From assembly GCF_004352915.1 (NCBI RefSeq), contig NZ_SJSY01000075.1:372001-436000 (forward strand): a stretch of DNA of 64,000 nucleotides. Reading direction: 5' to 3'. Below, in pieces: positions 53,101 through 61,649 of this stretch. Below the pieces are notes generated by a model. That model had not been told where the DNA came from, did no database searches, and saw nothing but the letters and a program-made list of their open reading frames with translations. Every line of letters starts with the position of its first letter. The stretch's first letter is position 1. This stretch comes from Flavobacterium zhairuonense. GTDB lineage: Bacteria; Bacteroidota; Bacteroidia; Flavobacteriales; Flavobacteriaceae. The translations under genes were made by a program, and so were the position numbers.

Positions 53101-55792
53101 TTCCGATAATTCAGATGGACATGCAACAGCGTTAACAGTAAATATTGACTGGCCAATCTGGTCTGGAAAAACGCGTAACCGCGACGCTTCGACAGCTAAC
53201 ATGTTGGTTTTTTCTACAGATAAGAAAAATTATGCAGTGGGAGAAAAAGCACAAATTTCATTTCCTTCAAGTGAAGGCGGACGTGCTTTGATTTCAATAG
53301 AAAACGGATCAAAAGTAGTGCAAACGCTTTGGGCAAAAACAAGACAGGGAGAGACAAAAGTCGAAGTTCCAATTACGGGGGCAATGGCCCCAAATGTGTA
53401 TTTTAATATTACCTTATTACAACCTCATGCTTCAACTAAAAATGATTCTCCGATTCGTATGTATGGAATCGTTCCGATTGAAGTTGTAGATAAAAACACG
53501 ATTTTGGCACCAACTATCAATATGCCGGATGTTTTGAAACCAGAACAACCATTTACAGTTAAAGTAGGTGAAAAATCAGGTAAGGAAATGACCTATACAA
53601 TCGCAGTTGTCGATGAAGGCCTCTTGGATTTAACACGTTTTAAAACACCAAATGCATGGGATAGTTTCTATGTTCGTGAAGCTTTAGGAGTAAAAACATG
53701 GGATATTTATGATGATGTTATCGGGGCTTATGGCGGAAAAATAAATCAGATTTTCAGTATTGGTGGAGATCAGGATTTAGGAGGAGGAAAAGCTAAAAAA
53801 GCAAACCGCTTTAAACCCGTTGTATTGTATTACGGACCATTTAAATTAGAAAAAGGACAAACAAAATCACATCAACTAAAATTGCCAAAATATATTGGTT
53901 CTGTGCGAACTATGGTTGTAGCTGGTGATGCCAATACAAGCGCTTATGGAAGTGTTGAAAAAGCCACTCCAGTTAAAAGTCCATTAATGGTTTTGGCTTC
54001 GTTACCGAGAAAAATTTCGCCTTCAGAAAAAGTAACAATTCCAGTAACGGTTTTTGCAACAGAAAACAAAATTAAAAATGTTTCTATTCAAATTAAAACT
54101 AGCAACGGCTTGAAAGTAATGGGAAGCGCAACACAATCCTTAACTTTTAGTTCGCCTGACGAAAAAATGGCGTATTTCAATTTAGTAGTTGGTTCTGCAA
54201 CGGGAATTGCAAAAGTTCAAGTCATTGCAACATCAGGAAATGAAAAATCAAGTTACGATGTCGAAATTGATATGACAAATCCGAATCCGGTTACGAGTAC
54301 ATTTACGGATGTTGTTTTAACTCCAAACAGTACTAAAACACTTTCGTGGAAGACATTTGGAATTGCCGGAAGCAACAAAGCAAGATTAGAAGTTTCGTCT
54401 ATGCCATCGATGAATTTGAATGGAAGATTACAATTCTTAATTCAATACCCACATGGTTGTGTGGAGCAGACTACTTCATCTGTTTTCCCACAATTGTATC
54501 TAGGAGATGTTGCCGATATTGATGCAATTCGTAAAGGATTAATTCAAAAAAACGTTACAGCAGGAATTGCAAGATTGGGTAATTTCCAATTGTCGAATGG
54601 AGGAATGCCGTATTGGCAAGGAAATGCCGTCGCAGACGACTGGGGAACATCTTATGCTGGACATTTCTTGATTGAAGCCGAGAAAAAAGGATATGTATTG
54701 CCAATTAATTTCAAATCAAAATGGCTTTCGTATCAACAAAAAGAAGCAAAACAATGGCGTTTTGAGCCAAAATACGGAAATGATCTGGCTCAAGCTTACA
54801 GATTATACACATTGGCTTTAGCAGGAAACGCTGATTTATCCTCAATGAATCGACTTCGCGAAACAAAAGGAATTTCGAACGAAAGTAAGCTTCGTTTGTC
54901 CGCTGCGTATGTCTTAGCTGGACAAAAATCGGCAGGACAAAGTTTGTTTTTAAATACGAGTATTGATGGTGATTCTGATGGTTACAGTTATTATTACTAC
55001 GGTTCAAAGGAACGAAACAGAGCAATGGCTTTAGAAACAATGTTGCTTTTAGGTCAAAAACAAAAAGCGTTTGCAATGGCGAGTAGATTAGCCAAAGAAA
55101 TGTCAGCCAATCAATGGATGAGTACACAAACTACGGCTTATTGCTTGTATGCAATGTCGAAATTTGCGATTAGCAACGGTCCTAAGGGAATCAATATTCA
55201 GTTTAGCAAAAATGGTAAAGGAGAAACGATAAATACACAAAAAACAATTGCAGACCGTAGTTTATCTGCTGCAAGCGGAGCAAACAGTATTACGCTGAAA
55301 AACAATAAAAATAATACGGTTTATGTGCGTGTGTTGAATACAGGAATTCTGCCAATTGGAAAAGAAAACGCAGTTCAGAATGATGTTTCGGCTAGTATTG
55401 TATTCAAAAATAGAAAAGGAAGTGTAATTAATGTTTCCAGAATAAATCAGGGAACTGAATTTGTTGCTGAGGTTACGATTAAAAACCAACGCAACGAAAG
55501 AGTTCAAAATGTTGCTTTATCGCAGATTCTGCCTTCAGGATTCGAAATTGTAAATACCCGTTTCACGGATTATGGAGACGCAGTAAATAATATCGCTGAT
55601 TATATCGATATTCGCGACGACAGAACGAATTTCTATTTTAGTCTGGCAAGCAGAGAAACCAAAGTTTTCAGAATATTGCTTAACGCATCGTATTTAGGAA
55701 ATTACTATTTACCAGGTTTACAATGCGAAGCGATGTATGATAATACTTTCTTGGCCAGAACAAAAGGATTCTGGGTTGAGGTTGTGAAATAA
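50114..55792 (+). CDS. Bacterial alpha-2-macroglobulin lipoprotein
   Basis: A very large (1,892 aa) lipoprotein of the YfhM-like alpha-2-macroglobulin family, thought to trap and inactivate foreign proteases in the periplasm. It starts at GTG, with the lipobox FQSC at residue 19. The first half has Ig-like MG domains. A Val/Glu-rich linker runs from about 297 to 355 and a strongly acidic, Tyr/Asp-rich stretch from about 512 to 556. GERGVWRPGDNLYLSFIL marks the MG2-type entry, and YPHGCVEQTTSS near 1449 carries the CxEQ thioester. It is followed by pbpC, as in many Gram-negative genomes, suggesting a joint role when the envelope is breached. Confidence 0.93.
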   Translation: MKAKGLVLVFCVFFIFQSCGRKSAADFNSDFSLFKEYIVSFTGGIVSSESDIRVVLAFDKKEWKANQELDSDLFDISPSVDGKVVALSSNTIAFIPEKKLKPGTEYQVTLKLDKLITLPKEKEKELSEFNFTVKTIKQDFTINTADIQSYSKEYQYLNCVLKTADNIDVETAKKLVEAKQKGNNLKIKFDQKSGFGKEFHFIIDSIQRYSEASNLEILYDGSDFDIDQKGQIDFPITTINEFKIVKVEVPDGNNQSVLINFSEPLEKGQDFKGLVSIQNTNNLKFSTDGNLLKVYFNNEKEAPAKKEVVVPVEETVVSLVDSSAVVVDSASAVVSEPVEVVQEEDAEAEPEQIVAGDLLIEIFQGIESQYGKKMDANYSEKISFDQIKPSVRFIKNGTILPSSNNLKLNFEAVNLKAVDVKVYKIYKNNILQFLQYNELNGGQNLKKVAQPVAKTTLNLVESKLTNPSKWNTFALDLSKIIKPEPGAIYRVEFEYKKKYSLYKCETSDGDQDESEDEEEVDENDVNYSGNSYDDYYYDDYEWRESQDPCSNSYFYNAKIATNILASDLGVIAKRGENKSYFFAVNNIVTTEPVSNVRVDLYNFQQQKIGTQATSSEGIASFQLDKFAYFAIVTLGDQSTYVKLDDGLSLSVSNFDVAGETLQKGLKGFIYGERGVWRPGDNLYLSFILNDAANKLPKSHPIKFRLNDPNGKTVYQTVQKTNDLNHYAFIVPTNQDAPTGNWEAMVSVGGAKFYKSIKIETIKPNRLKIKNTFTRTTLSSSYPNTDNLEVTWLHGAIAKNLNVEMQAKFSQQATTFKGYEKYSFDDLVRQFSTEEINVFSGKLNENGKASVNIQPKLQGQAPGMLRASFITKVYEEGGDFSTDVVATTYSPYKTYVGIKSPELNKYNMLETRTDNRFDIVTVDENGRPKSVRNLEVKVFKVDWRWWWDSSSDNLSNYNSSNATTSYKTFVINTDSNGKGSVHFSLTDEEWGRYLIRVSDNSDGHATALTVNIDWPIWSGKTRNRDASTANMLVFSTDKKNYAVGEKAQISFPSSEGGRALISIENGSKVVQTLWAKTRQGETKVEVPITGAMAPNVYFNITLLQPHASTKNDSPIRMYGIVPIEVVDKNTILAPTINMPDVLKPEQPFTVKVGEKSGKEMTYTIAVVDEGLLDLTRFKTPNAWDSFYVREALGVKTWDIYDDVIGAYGGKINQIFSIGGDQDLGGGKAKKANRFKPVVLYYGPFKLEKGQTKSHQLKLPKYIGSVRTMVVAGDANTSAYGSVEKATPVKSPLMVLASLPRKISPSEKVTIPVTVFATENKIKNVSIQIKTSNGLKVMGSATQSLTFSSPDEKMAYFNLVVGSATGIAKVQVIATSGNEKSSYDVEIDMTNPNPVTSTFTDVVLTPNSTKTLSWKTFGIAGSNKARLEVSSMPSMNLNGRLQFLIQYPHGCVEQTTSSVFPQLYLGDVADIDAIRKGLIQKNVTAGIARLGNFQLSNGGMPYWQGNAVADDWGTSYAGHFLIEAEKKGYVLPINFKSKWLSYQQKEAKQWRFEPKYGNDLAQAYRLYTLALAGNADLSSMNRLRETKGISNESKLRLSAAYVLAGQKSAGQSLFLNTSIDGDSDGYSYYYYGSKERNRAMALETMLLLGQKQKAFAMASRLAKEMSANQWMSTQTTAYCLYAMSKFAISNGPKGINIQFSKNGKGETINTQKTIADRSLSAASGANSITLKNNKNNTVYVRVLNTGILPIGKENAVQNDVSASIVFKNRKGSVINVSRINQGTEFVAEVTIKNQRNERVQNVALSQILPSGFEIVNTRFTDYGDAVNNIADYIDIRDDRTNFYFSLASRETKVFRILLNASYLGNYYLPGLQCEAMYDNTFLARTKGFWVEVVK

Positions 55793-55796
55793 GGTT

Positions 55797-55866
55797 TCAC
55801 GCAGATTTGGCAGATTTTAGCAGATCAAAAAAAAGAAAATCTGCCATAATCTGCTAAATCTGCGTG
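55797..55866. repeat. Imperfect palindrome between the macroglobulin and pbpC genes
   Basis: CACGCAGATTTGGCAGATTT and, inverted, AATCTGCTAAATCTGCGTG, with shorter CAGAT units between. It resembles intergenic repeats common in this genus; it is followed by AACTTAGCGAACTTAGCG-type low-complexity DNA. Confidence 0.65.
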
Positions 55867-55926
55867 CAAAAAAAACTTAGCGAACTTAGCGAATAACTTA
55901 GCGTCTTTGCGGTAAAATAATCAGCC

Positions 55927-58302
55927 TTGAAAAATAAAGTAAAAGCGTTTTTTCAACGCACTATAAATTGGATAAAAAGAAATAAAATTAAATCGGCAAT
56001 TGCATTTCTGCTCTTGCTGATTTACTATTTTTCGATACCCCGAACTTTGTTCAAAGAGCCTTATTCAACGGTGATTGAAAGTAAAGAAGGAGAATTACTA
56101 GGAGCTAAAATTGCTCGTGACGGACAATGGCGTTTTCCCGCACAGGACAGCGTGCCGGACAAGTTCAAAAAATGCATTGTTTATTTTGAAGATGAATATT
56201 TCTACAAACATCCGGGATTTAATCCCGGAGCGATGATTAATGCCTTTCAACAAAACAGAAAAGCAGGAAAAGTAGTTCGTGGAGGAAGTACTTTGACACA
56301 GCAAGTTATTCGACTTTCCCGAAAAGGAAAAAACAGAACCTATTTCGAAAAAATAATAGAAATTATTCTCGCAACGAGACTAGAATTAGGGTATTCCAAA
56401 AATGAGATTCTCGAAATGTATGCCGCCCATGCACCGTTTGGTGGAAACGTTGTAGGATTGGAAATGGCTTCGTGGCGTTATTTTGGCGTTCAGTCCAATC
56501 AATTATCATGGGCTGAAAATGCGGTTTTGGCCGTTTTGCCCAATGCTCCAAGTTTAATTTATCCGGGAAAAAATCAAATTAAATTACTGAATAAACGAAA
56601 CCGACTTTTATTAAAATTGCATCAGGAAGGAATTATCGACAAACAGACATACGAACTTTCGATAGAAGAGCCTTTGCCTCAAAAACCATATGATTTGCCT
56701 CAAATCGCGCCTCATTTATTGCAACGAGTAGCTAAAAATGAAGAAGGAACGAGAGTAAAAACAACAATTGATTATGCTTTGCAAAATAGAGTCAATCAAA
56801 TAGCGAGGTATTATTATAATCAGTACAAACAAAATGAGGTTCATAATTTGGCTATTTTGGTCATTGATGTTCAAAACAGAAATGTAATGAGTTATGTGGG
56901 GAATTCTCCAGCAGATTCAGATCACCAAAAAGATGTAGATATTATTGATGCACCAAGAAGTACCGGAAGTATTTTAAAACCACTTTTATACGGCGCTATG
57001 CTGGATGATGGCGAATTATTGCCAAATACGTTAATTGCTGATATTCCAACACAGATTTCGGGTTATACACCACAAAATTTTAATCTTACTTTTGATGGAG
57101 CAGTTCCGGCGCATCGTGCATTGTCACGTTCGTTGAACATTCCTGCAGTTTTAATGCTTCAGGATTTTGGCGTAAATAAATTTTACGAAGAATTGCAGAA
57201 ATTCAACTTAAAGAACATCAACAAAACACCAGACCATTACGGTTTATCGCTTATTTTGGGCGGTGCGGAAAGTAATTTGTGGGATTTGTGCAGAACATAT
57301 GCGAATTTATCTTCCACATTAAATTATTTCAACAGAAATCATGGGCAATATCGAACAAATGAATTTACAGAACTAAATTATAAAAACGATTTTAAGCCCG
57401 ATTTTGGTTCCAAAACTGATCAGAAGAACATTTTGGGCGCAGGATCAATTTGGTTGACTTATAACGCAATGGAAGAGGTTAACAGGCCTGAAGGGGACGA
57501 AGCTTGGAAATTTTATGACAGTTCGCTGAAAATTGCCTGGAAAACGGGAACCAGTTTCGGAAATCGCGATGCTTGGGCAATTGGAACCAATTCAAGATAT
57601 GTGGTTGGAATTTGGGTTGGAAATGCAACCGGAGAAGGAAGGCCAACTTTGACAGGAGTTACCAGCGCGGCTCCAATATTATTTGATGTTTTTAATTTAT
57701 TGCCAAGACAAAGATGGTTTGATACGCCCTATAAAGATTTGGCCGAAGTTGAGGTTTGCCGATTAAGTGGTTATTTGGCAAAAGACAATTGTCCTAAAAT
57801 CAAACAATGGGTTTCTAAAAAAGGGAAATCAACCAAAGTTTGTCCGTATCACAGAACTATTCATTTAGACAAAACCGAACAATTTCAGGTAAACAGCAGT
57901 TGTGAAAATGTCGAAAATATTGTGACTAAAAATTGGTTTGTTTTGCCTCCAGTTATGGCTTGGTATTACAAAAGCCAGCATATAGAATATCTGCCATTGC
58001 CTCCATTCAAAGAAGGTTGTGAAGGAACACAAGCAACCACAATGGATTTTATTTATCCAAAAGCAAATAGTAAAATTTACTTGACAAAAGATTTCAATAG
58101 TAACGTTCAGCCTGTAATTTTAAAAGTAGCGTATTCTGAAAGGGATAAGGAATTATTTTGGTATGTTGATGATGTGTATAAAGCAACAACCAAAACCTTT
58201 CATGAATTGCCTATAACTCCAACAACGGGAATACATTATATTACAGTTGTAGATGCTTCTGGGAATGAAATTAGACGAAAAATAGAAATTATCAGAGAAT
58301 AA
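55927..58302 (+). CDS. pbpC: Penicillin-binding protein 1C
   Basis: A bifunctional peptidoglycan enzyme of 791 aa starting at TTG. A single membrane segment lies at about residues 22-40. The glycosyltransferase part has EDEYFYKHPGFNPGAM and GGSTLTQQVIR. The transpeptidase part has STGSILKPLLYG (active serine), SLNIPA and WKTGTSFGNRDAW. The C-terminal 90 residues are the PBP1C-specific beta domain (DFIYPKANSKIYL). It follows the alpha-2-macroglobulin gene, the usual partner. Confidence 0.95.
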   Translation: MKNKVKAFFQRTINWIKRNKIKSAIAFLLLLIYYFSIPRTLFKEPYSTVIESKEGELLGAKIARDGQWRFPAQDSVPDKFKKCIVYFEDEYFYKHPGFNPGAMINAFQQNRKAGKVVRGGSTLTQQVIRLSRKGKNRTYFEKIIEIILATRLELGYSKNEILEMYAAHAPFGGNVVGLEMASWRYFGVQSNQLSWAENAVLAVLPNAPSLIYPGKNQIKLLNKRNRLLLKLHQEGIIDKQTYELSIEEPLPQKPYDLPQIAPHLLQRVAKNEEGTRVKTTIDYALQNRVNQIARYYYNQYKQNEVHNLAILVIDVQNRNVMSYVGNSPADSDHQKDVDIIDAPRSTGSILKPLLYGAMLDDGELLPNTLIADIPTQISGYTPQNFNLTFDGAVPAHRALSRSLNIPAVLMLQDFGVNKFYEELQKFNLKNINKTPDHYGLSLILGGAESNLWDLCRTYANLSSTLNYFNRNHGQYRTNEFTELNYKNDFKPDFGSKTDQKNILGAGSIWLTYNAMEEVNRPEGDEAWKFYDSSLKIAWKTGTSFGNRDAWAIGTNSRYVVGIWVGNATGEGRPTLTGVTSAAPILFDVFNLLPRQRWFDTPYKDLAEVEVCRLSGYLAKDNCPKIKQWVSKKGKSTKVCPYHRTIHLDKTEQFQVNSSCENVENIVTKNWFVLPPVMAWYYKSQHIEYLPLPPFKEGCEGTQATTMDFIYPKANSKIYLTKDFNSNVQPVILKVAYSERDKELFWYVDDVYKATTKTFHELPITPTTGIHYITVVDASGNEIRRKIEIIRE

Positions 58303-58312
58303 TTCTTGAAGT

Positions 58313-59119
58313 TTAGGGCATGATTCTTAATGGATTATAAGCTTTTTGGTTTTTAGTAAATCTTAAAGTAAGACCCAAAGTGAATCCTTCTATTGAAGGG
58401 ATTTCATCTTTTTTAAAAGGGAAAGAATATCCAAAACCTAAATCAGCGACATTAAATAAGGATAGACCACTCACTATATAACTATTTTTGCTAGTGATTC
58501 CTGTTTTTAAAAATAATAAAAAAGCGGCATTATAAGATAAATGCAAATCTGGAAATCCATAATAATTTCCATTATAACTATTTGTAATTCCGTATCCTGC
58601 TCCTAAAAAAAGTTTGTTGCTGTTTTTGCAATCTAAACAAAATTCTAATCCAGCAGTAACACGACTTTTATTTGCAATAGAATATTCTGTATATATAATT
58701 GGCCAGTCTGGCATTTTAAATTTTAGAGCATTGTTATTTTCTTTGTAATTAAAATTTCTAGTAAATGGTTCTTGATTTTTTTTATTATACCATTCAGCTT
58801 TGCCAATTAAATATTCGCCGTCATAATCTTGTGAATAACCTTTAAATTGTATTTTATTAGTACTTAAATAGTAATCTTTAATGACAAAAAGAGAGTCAAT
58901 GTTTTTTATTTTGTAACCAACTGCGTCTTTGGTTTTTATTTTTAAAGGTTTTATTCTGTAATACAAAGCTGAATCTCGGACTGTGATTTTCCATTTTGAA
59001 TTAAAAAAGATTGTGTCATTTTGGGCACTCATTTTTAAGGAGAGCAAAAAGAATAGTGTCAGAAAAAAGTAAATAATTTTTTTTTGAGAAAAAGGATATA
59101 AAGTGCTGAATATCTGCAT
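58313..59119 (-). CDS. Hypothetical secreted beta-rich protein
   Basis: A 268-residue protein with an N-terminal hydrophobic segment (about residues 15-31, ending KMSAQ) that looks like a signal peptide, preceded by a basic start. From about 150 on, alternating strands such as KLFLGAGYGITNSY, LHLSYNAAFLLFLKTGI and LGFGYSFPFKK, ending GFTLGLTLRFTKN, suggest an outer membrane barrel. The first half (FFNSKWKITVRDSALYYRIKPL) is soluble. It is not similar to the barrels at 41315. No function can be given. Confidence 0.65.
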   Translation of the reverse strand: MQIFSTLYPFSQKKIIYFFLTLFFLLSLKMSAQNDTIFFNSKWKITVRDSALYYRIKPLKIKTKDAVGYKIKNIDSLFVIKDYYLSTNKIQFKGYSQDYDGEYLIGKAEWYNKKNQEPFTRNFNYKENNNALKFKMPDWPIIYTEYSIANKSRVTAGLEFCLDCKNSNKLFLGAGYGITNSYNGNYYGFPDLHLSYNAAFLLFLKTGITSKNSYIVSGLSLFNVADLGFGYSFPFKKDEIPSIEGFTLGLTLRFTKNQKAYNPLRIMP

Positions 59120-59242
59120 GATTTTTTAAAAAAAATGTTGCCGATAAACGTAGTGTAAAATTAATGCTTTGGCTGCTGTTATAAGTTTTCTTTGTTTTAC
59201 TATAAGTTATAAAAAATGAATTTAAGAGCTTTTAAAGCACAA

Positions 59243-59274
59243 AAAAACCGCCAATCTTAGGAAAGGCGGTTTTT
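59243..59274 (-). terminator. Terminator of the RNase E/G gene
   Basis: AAAAACCGCC and GGCGGTTTTT form a 10-bp perfect stem with a 12-nt loop; on the minus strand a T run follows. Confidence 0.85.
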
Positions 59275-59279
59275 GTTTT

Positions 59280-60824
59280 TTATTCTGAAATAACATTTCC
59301 TTTTTTATCATAGAAATGGTATTCTAAGTACGTGTAAGCGTCACGAGGTATGATTTTCACCCATTTCTTATGTTCAAAAAACCATTTTGAACGTAATGAT
59401 GGAAAACCTTTGCTGAGGTATGCAGCCACAAATGGGTGTGTGTTTAGCACAACTTTATTGTGGGTTTTTAAAAGTCTTTCTAAATCAGCGGCGATCTTGT
59501 CAATTATTAATATTGGCGCTTCAATTTCGCCATTAATTTTATCAGGATCTTCTTCTCTAGTTTTAATATTAACTTCTGGTCTTACGCGCTGTCTTGTAAT
59601 CTGGACAAGTCCAAATTTACTTGGCGGTAATATTTTATGCTTTGCTTTATCGTCGCTCATTTCTTCTCGCAAGAAGTCGAACAAGACTTTCCTGTTTTCA
59701 GGATTAGACATATCGATAAAATCAACTACGATTATTCCGCCCATATCTCGAAGACGTAATTGTCTTGCGATTTCTGCTGCGGCAATCATATTAACTTCCA
59801 TGGCAGTGTCTTCCTGATTGGTTGCTTTGTTTGAACGGTTTCCGCTGTTTACGTCTATAACGTGAAGAGCTTCAGTGTGTTCAATGATAAGATAAGCACC
59901 TTTACTCATGGAAACGGTTCTTCCAAAAGAAGTTTTGATTTGTCTCTCTATATTGTATTTCTCAAAAATCGGAGTGTCATTTGATTGATAAAACTTAACA
60001 ATCGATTGTTTTGAAGGTGCAATTTCTTGCAGATATTCCTTCGTTTGGTGGTACAACTCTTCGTCATCTATTTGGATACCGCTGAAGGTATCATTGAATA
60101 CATCTCTTAATATTGAAGAAGCTCTGTTAAGCTCTCCTAATACTTTTGATGGATGATGAGCAGTTGGTAATTTTTTACACATTGCAGACCATCTGCCAAG
60201 CAGGTTCTGCAAATCTTTTTCTAATTCGGCTACGTTTTTGCCTTCGGCTACTGTACGAACAATAACACCAAATCCTTTAGGTTTGATCGATAGAACAAGT
60301 TTTTTTAGACGATCCTTTTCTTTTTTGTCTTCTATTTTTTGAGAAATAGAAACACGATCAGAAAAAGGAACTAGAACGATAAATCTTCCGGCAAGAGAAA
60401 GCTCAGCACTTATTCTTGGGCCTTTGGTCGATATAGGTTCCTTAACTACTTGAACTAAGACAGATTGATTGGCACTTAAAATATCAGTAATGATGCCATC
60501 TTTGTCAATCTCTTTCTCAAACTGAAAGGTTTTTAGGGAGAAATCTTTTAATTTACCTGCGCTTACAAGTTTTATGAATTTCAGCTGAGAAGCTAGATTT
60601 GGACCCAAATCGTGATAATGTAAAAAGGCATCTTTTTCAAAGCCTACATTTACAAAAGCGGCATTAAGTCCAGCAACTGGTTTTCTGATTTTGGCAATAA
60701 AAATATCACCAACCTGAAAGTTGCTTTTTTCTTCTTCTTTGTGTAATTCAATTAGTTTTCCATCTTTTAATAAGGCAAAATCTACTGCTTCAGAACTAGA
60801 TCTAATGATTAATTCTTTATTCAC
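59280..60824 (-). CDS. rng: Ribonuclease E/G family protein
   Basis: A single-strand endoribonuclease of 514 aa, the RNase G type without the long RNase E scaffold. An S1-like domain (about residues 35-125: GDIFIAKIRKPVAGLNAAFVNVG, KDAFLHYHDL) leads into the catalytic core with GVIVRTVAEGKN, the DVNSGNR metal site near 320 and MGGIIVVDFIDM near 360 with its acidic residues. It probably takes part in rRNA maturation and mRNA decay. The tiny basic-protein and HU genes are upstream on the same strand, an arrangement I recall from other Flavobacteriaceae. Confidence 0.95.
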   Translation of the reverse strand: MNKELIIRSSSEAVDFALLKDGKLIELHKEEEKSNFQVGDIFIAKIRKPVAGLNAAFVNVGFEKDAFLHYHDLGPNLASQLKFIKLVSAGKLKDFSLKTFQFEKEIDKDGIITDILSANQSVLVQVVKEPISTKGPRISAELSLAGRFIVLVPFSDRVSISQKIEDKKEKDRLKKLVLSIKPKGFGVIVRTVAEGKNVAELEKDLQNLLGRWSAMCKKLPTAHHPSKVLGELNRASSILRDVFNDTFSGIQIDDEELYHQTKEYLQEIAPSKQSIVKFYQSNDTPIFEKYNIERQIKTSFGRTVSMSKGAYLIIEHTEALHVIDVNSGNRSNKATNQEDTAMEVNMIAAAEIARQLRLRDMGGIIVVDFIDMSNPENRKVLFDFLREEMSDDKAKHKILPPSKFGLVQITRQRVRPEVNIKTREEDPDKINGEIEAPILIIDKIAADLERLLKTHNKVVLNTHPFVAAYLSKGFPSLRSKWFFEHKKWVKIIPRDAYTYLEYHFYDKKGNVISE

Positions 60825-61075
60825 ACTGTAAATTTTTATCTGTTTTTTCAGAAAATAGAAGAAAGAAAAAAGAATATAGACTTATAAAAATCTAAAATCT
60901 GAAATCTAAAATCTAAAATCTTATCTACAGATGGATTAAACAATATTTTTAACAGGTATTAACCCGGTGAAAAGAAGATTGGGAGAGAATAGAATTAAGA
61001 GAATAGACTTTTTGTCGTCTATATTCTATTTTCTTTTCTCTTTCATCTTTTTTCAATTTCAATGAACGTTTAAAA

Positions 61076-61106
61076 AGAAAAAAGTAGTTTAAAACTACTT
61101 TTTCTT
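61076..61106 (-). terminator. Hairpin at the end of the tiny basic-protein gene
   Basis: AAAGTAGTTT and AAACTACTTT flank a single A and overlap the stop codon of the 30-residue gene; on the minus strand a run of T follows. Between this hairpin and rng (60825-61075) only low-complexity sequence such as TCTAAAATCTGAAATCTAAA is present. Confidence 0.65.
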
Positions 61107-61187
61107 TTTGTGGCGGTTAGCTCTCGCTCTTTTTTTACGTTTGTGAGTAGCTACCTTATGTCTCTTTCTTTTTTTACCACTTGGCAT
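61095..61187 (-). CDS. Tiny, very basic 30-residue protein
   Basis: The frame reads MPSGKKRKRHKVATHKRKKR and then ARANRHKKKK; 20 of 30 residues are Lys, Arg or His. Such a bias and the MPSGKKRKRHK start match a small protein that I recall next to HU and RNase G genes across Flavobacteriaceae, comparable to tiny ribosome-associated proteins of the bTHX kind. Binding to rRNA or DNA is likely from charge alone. It is too short for many gene finders but has a proper start, stop and terminator hairpin. Confidence 0.75.
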   Translation of the reverse strand: MPSGKKRKRHKVATHKRKKRARANRHKKKK

Positions 61188-61218
61188 ATCGTGTCAGATT
61201 TTATGTTAATTAATAGTA

Positions 61219-61509
61219 TTATTTTGCTTCGTTGTTCGTTTTTACTCCTTCTACAAAAACTTTTGCAGGTTTAAACGCAGGGATGTTGTGTGCTGGAATT
61301 TTGATAGTAGTATTTTTAGAAATATTTCTACCAGTTTTTTCAGCTCTTGTTTTAACGATAAAGCTTCCGAAACCTCTTAGGTAAACATTGTCTCCAGTTT
61401 CTAATGAAGTTTTAACTTCTTCCATAAAAGTTTCTACTGTTGCTTGAACATCTCCTTTTTCAAGACCTAGTTTCTCTGAAATTTTCGCTACGATATCTGC
61501 TTTCGTCAT
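61219..61509 (-). CDS. hup: HU family DNA-binding protein
   Basis: A histone-like DNA-bending protein of 96 aa. MTKADIVAKISEKLGL at the start, VKTSLETGDNVYLRGFGSFIVKTRAEKTGRN (the DNA-contacting arms) and IPAHNIPAFKPAKVF at the end are clear HU/IHF motifs. A consensus promoter lies about 50 nt upstream. It acts in nucleoid organisation. Confidence 0.96.
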   Translation of the reverse strand: MTKADIVAKISEKLGLEKGDVQATVETFMEEVKTSLETGDNVYLRGFGSFIVKTRAEKTGRNISKNTTIKIPAHNIPAFKPAKVFVEGVKTNNEAK

Positions 61510-61558
61510 TTTCTTTCCTATTTTATTTTATAAATGATGTACTATTTTTTTGAGTTTG

Positions 61559-61590
61559 CAAATATAGGAATTAAAAAAATAATTAATCAA
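61559..61590 (-). promoter_or_regulatory. Promoter of the HU gene
   Basis: On the minus strand, TTG is followed after 21 bases by TATATTTG. Confidence 0.55.
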
Positions 61591-61623
61591 GCTAAATCGT
61601 TAAATTTTAATTACATAAACATT

Positions 61624-61631
61624 TACTTTTG
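61624..61631 (+). promoter_or_regulatory. -7 element of mutY
   Basis: TACTTTTG lies 18 bases before the ATG; a second match, TATTTTTG at 61641, is immediately in front of it. Either would give a very short leader. Confidence 0.4.
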
Positions 61632-61649
61632 TTTTCTAAGTATTTTTGA

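Noticed and set aside
54711..55127. Open frame of 138 codons antisense to the macroglobulin gene
   Set aside because: Its composition is that of an antisense shadow and it lies wholly inside a certain gene.
59350..59817. Open frame of 155 codons antisense to rng
   Set aside because: The rng frame is fully conserved there; the antisense frame has no recognisable product.
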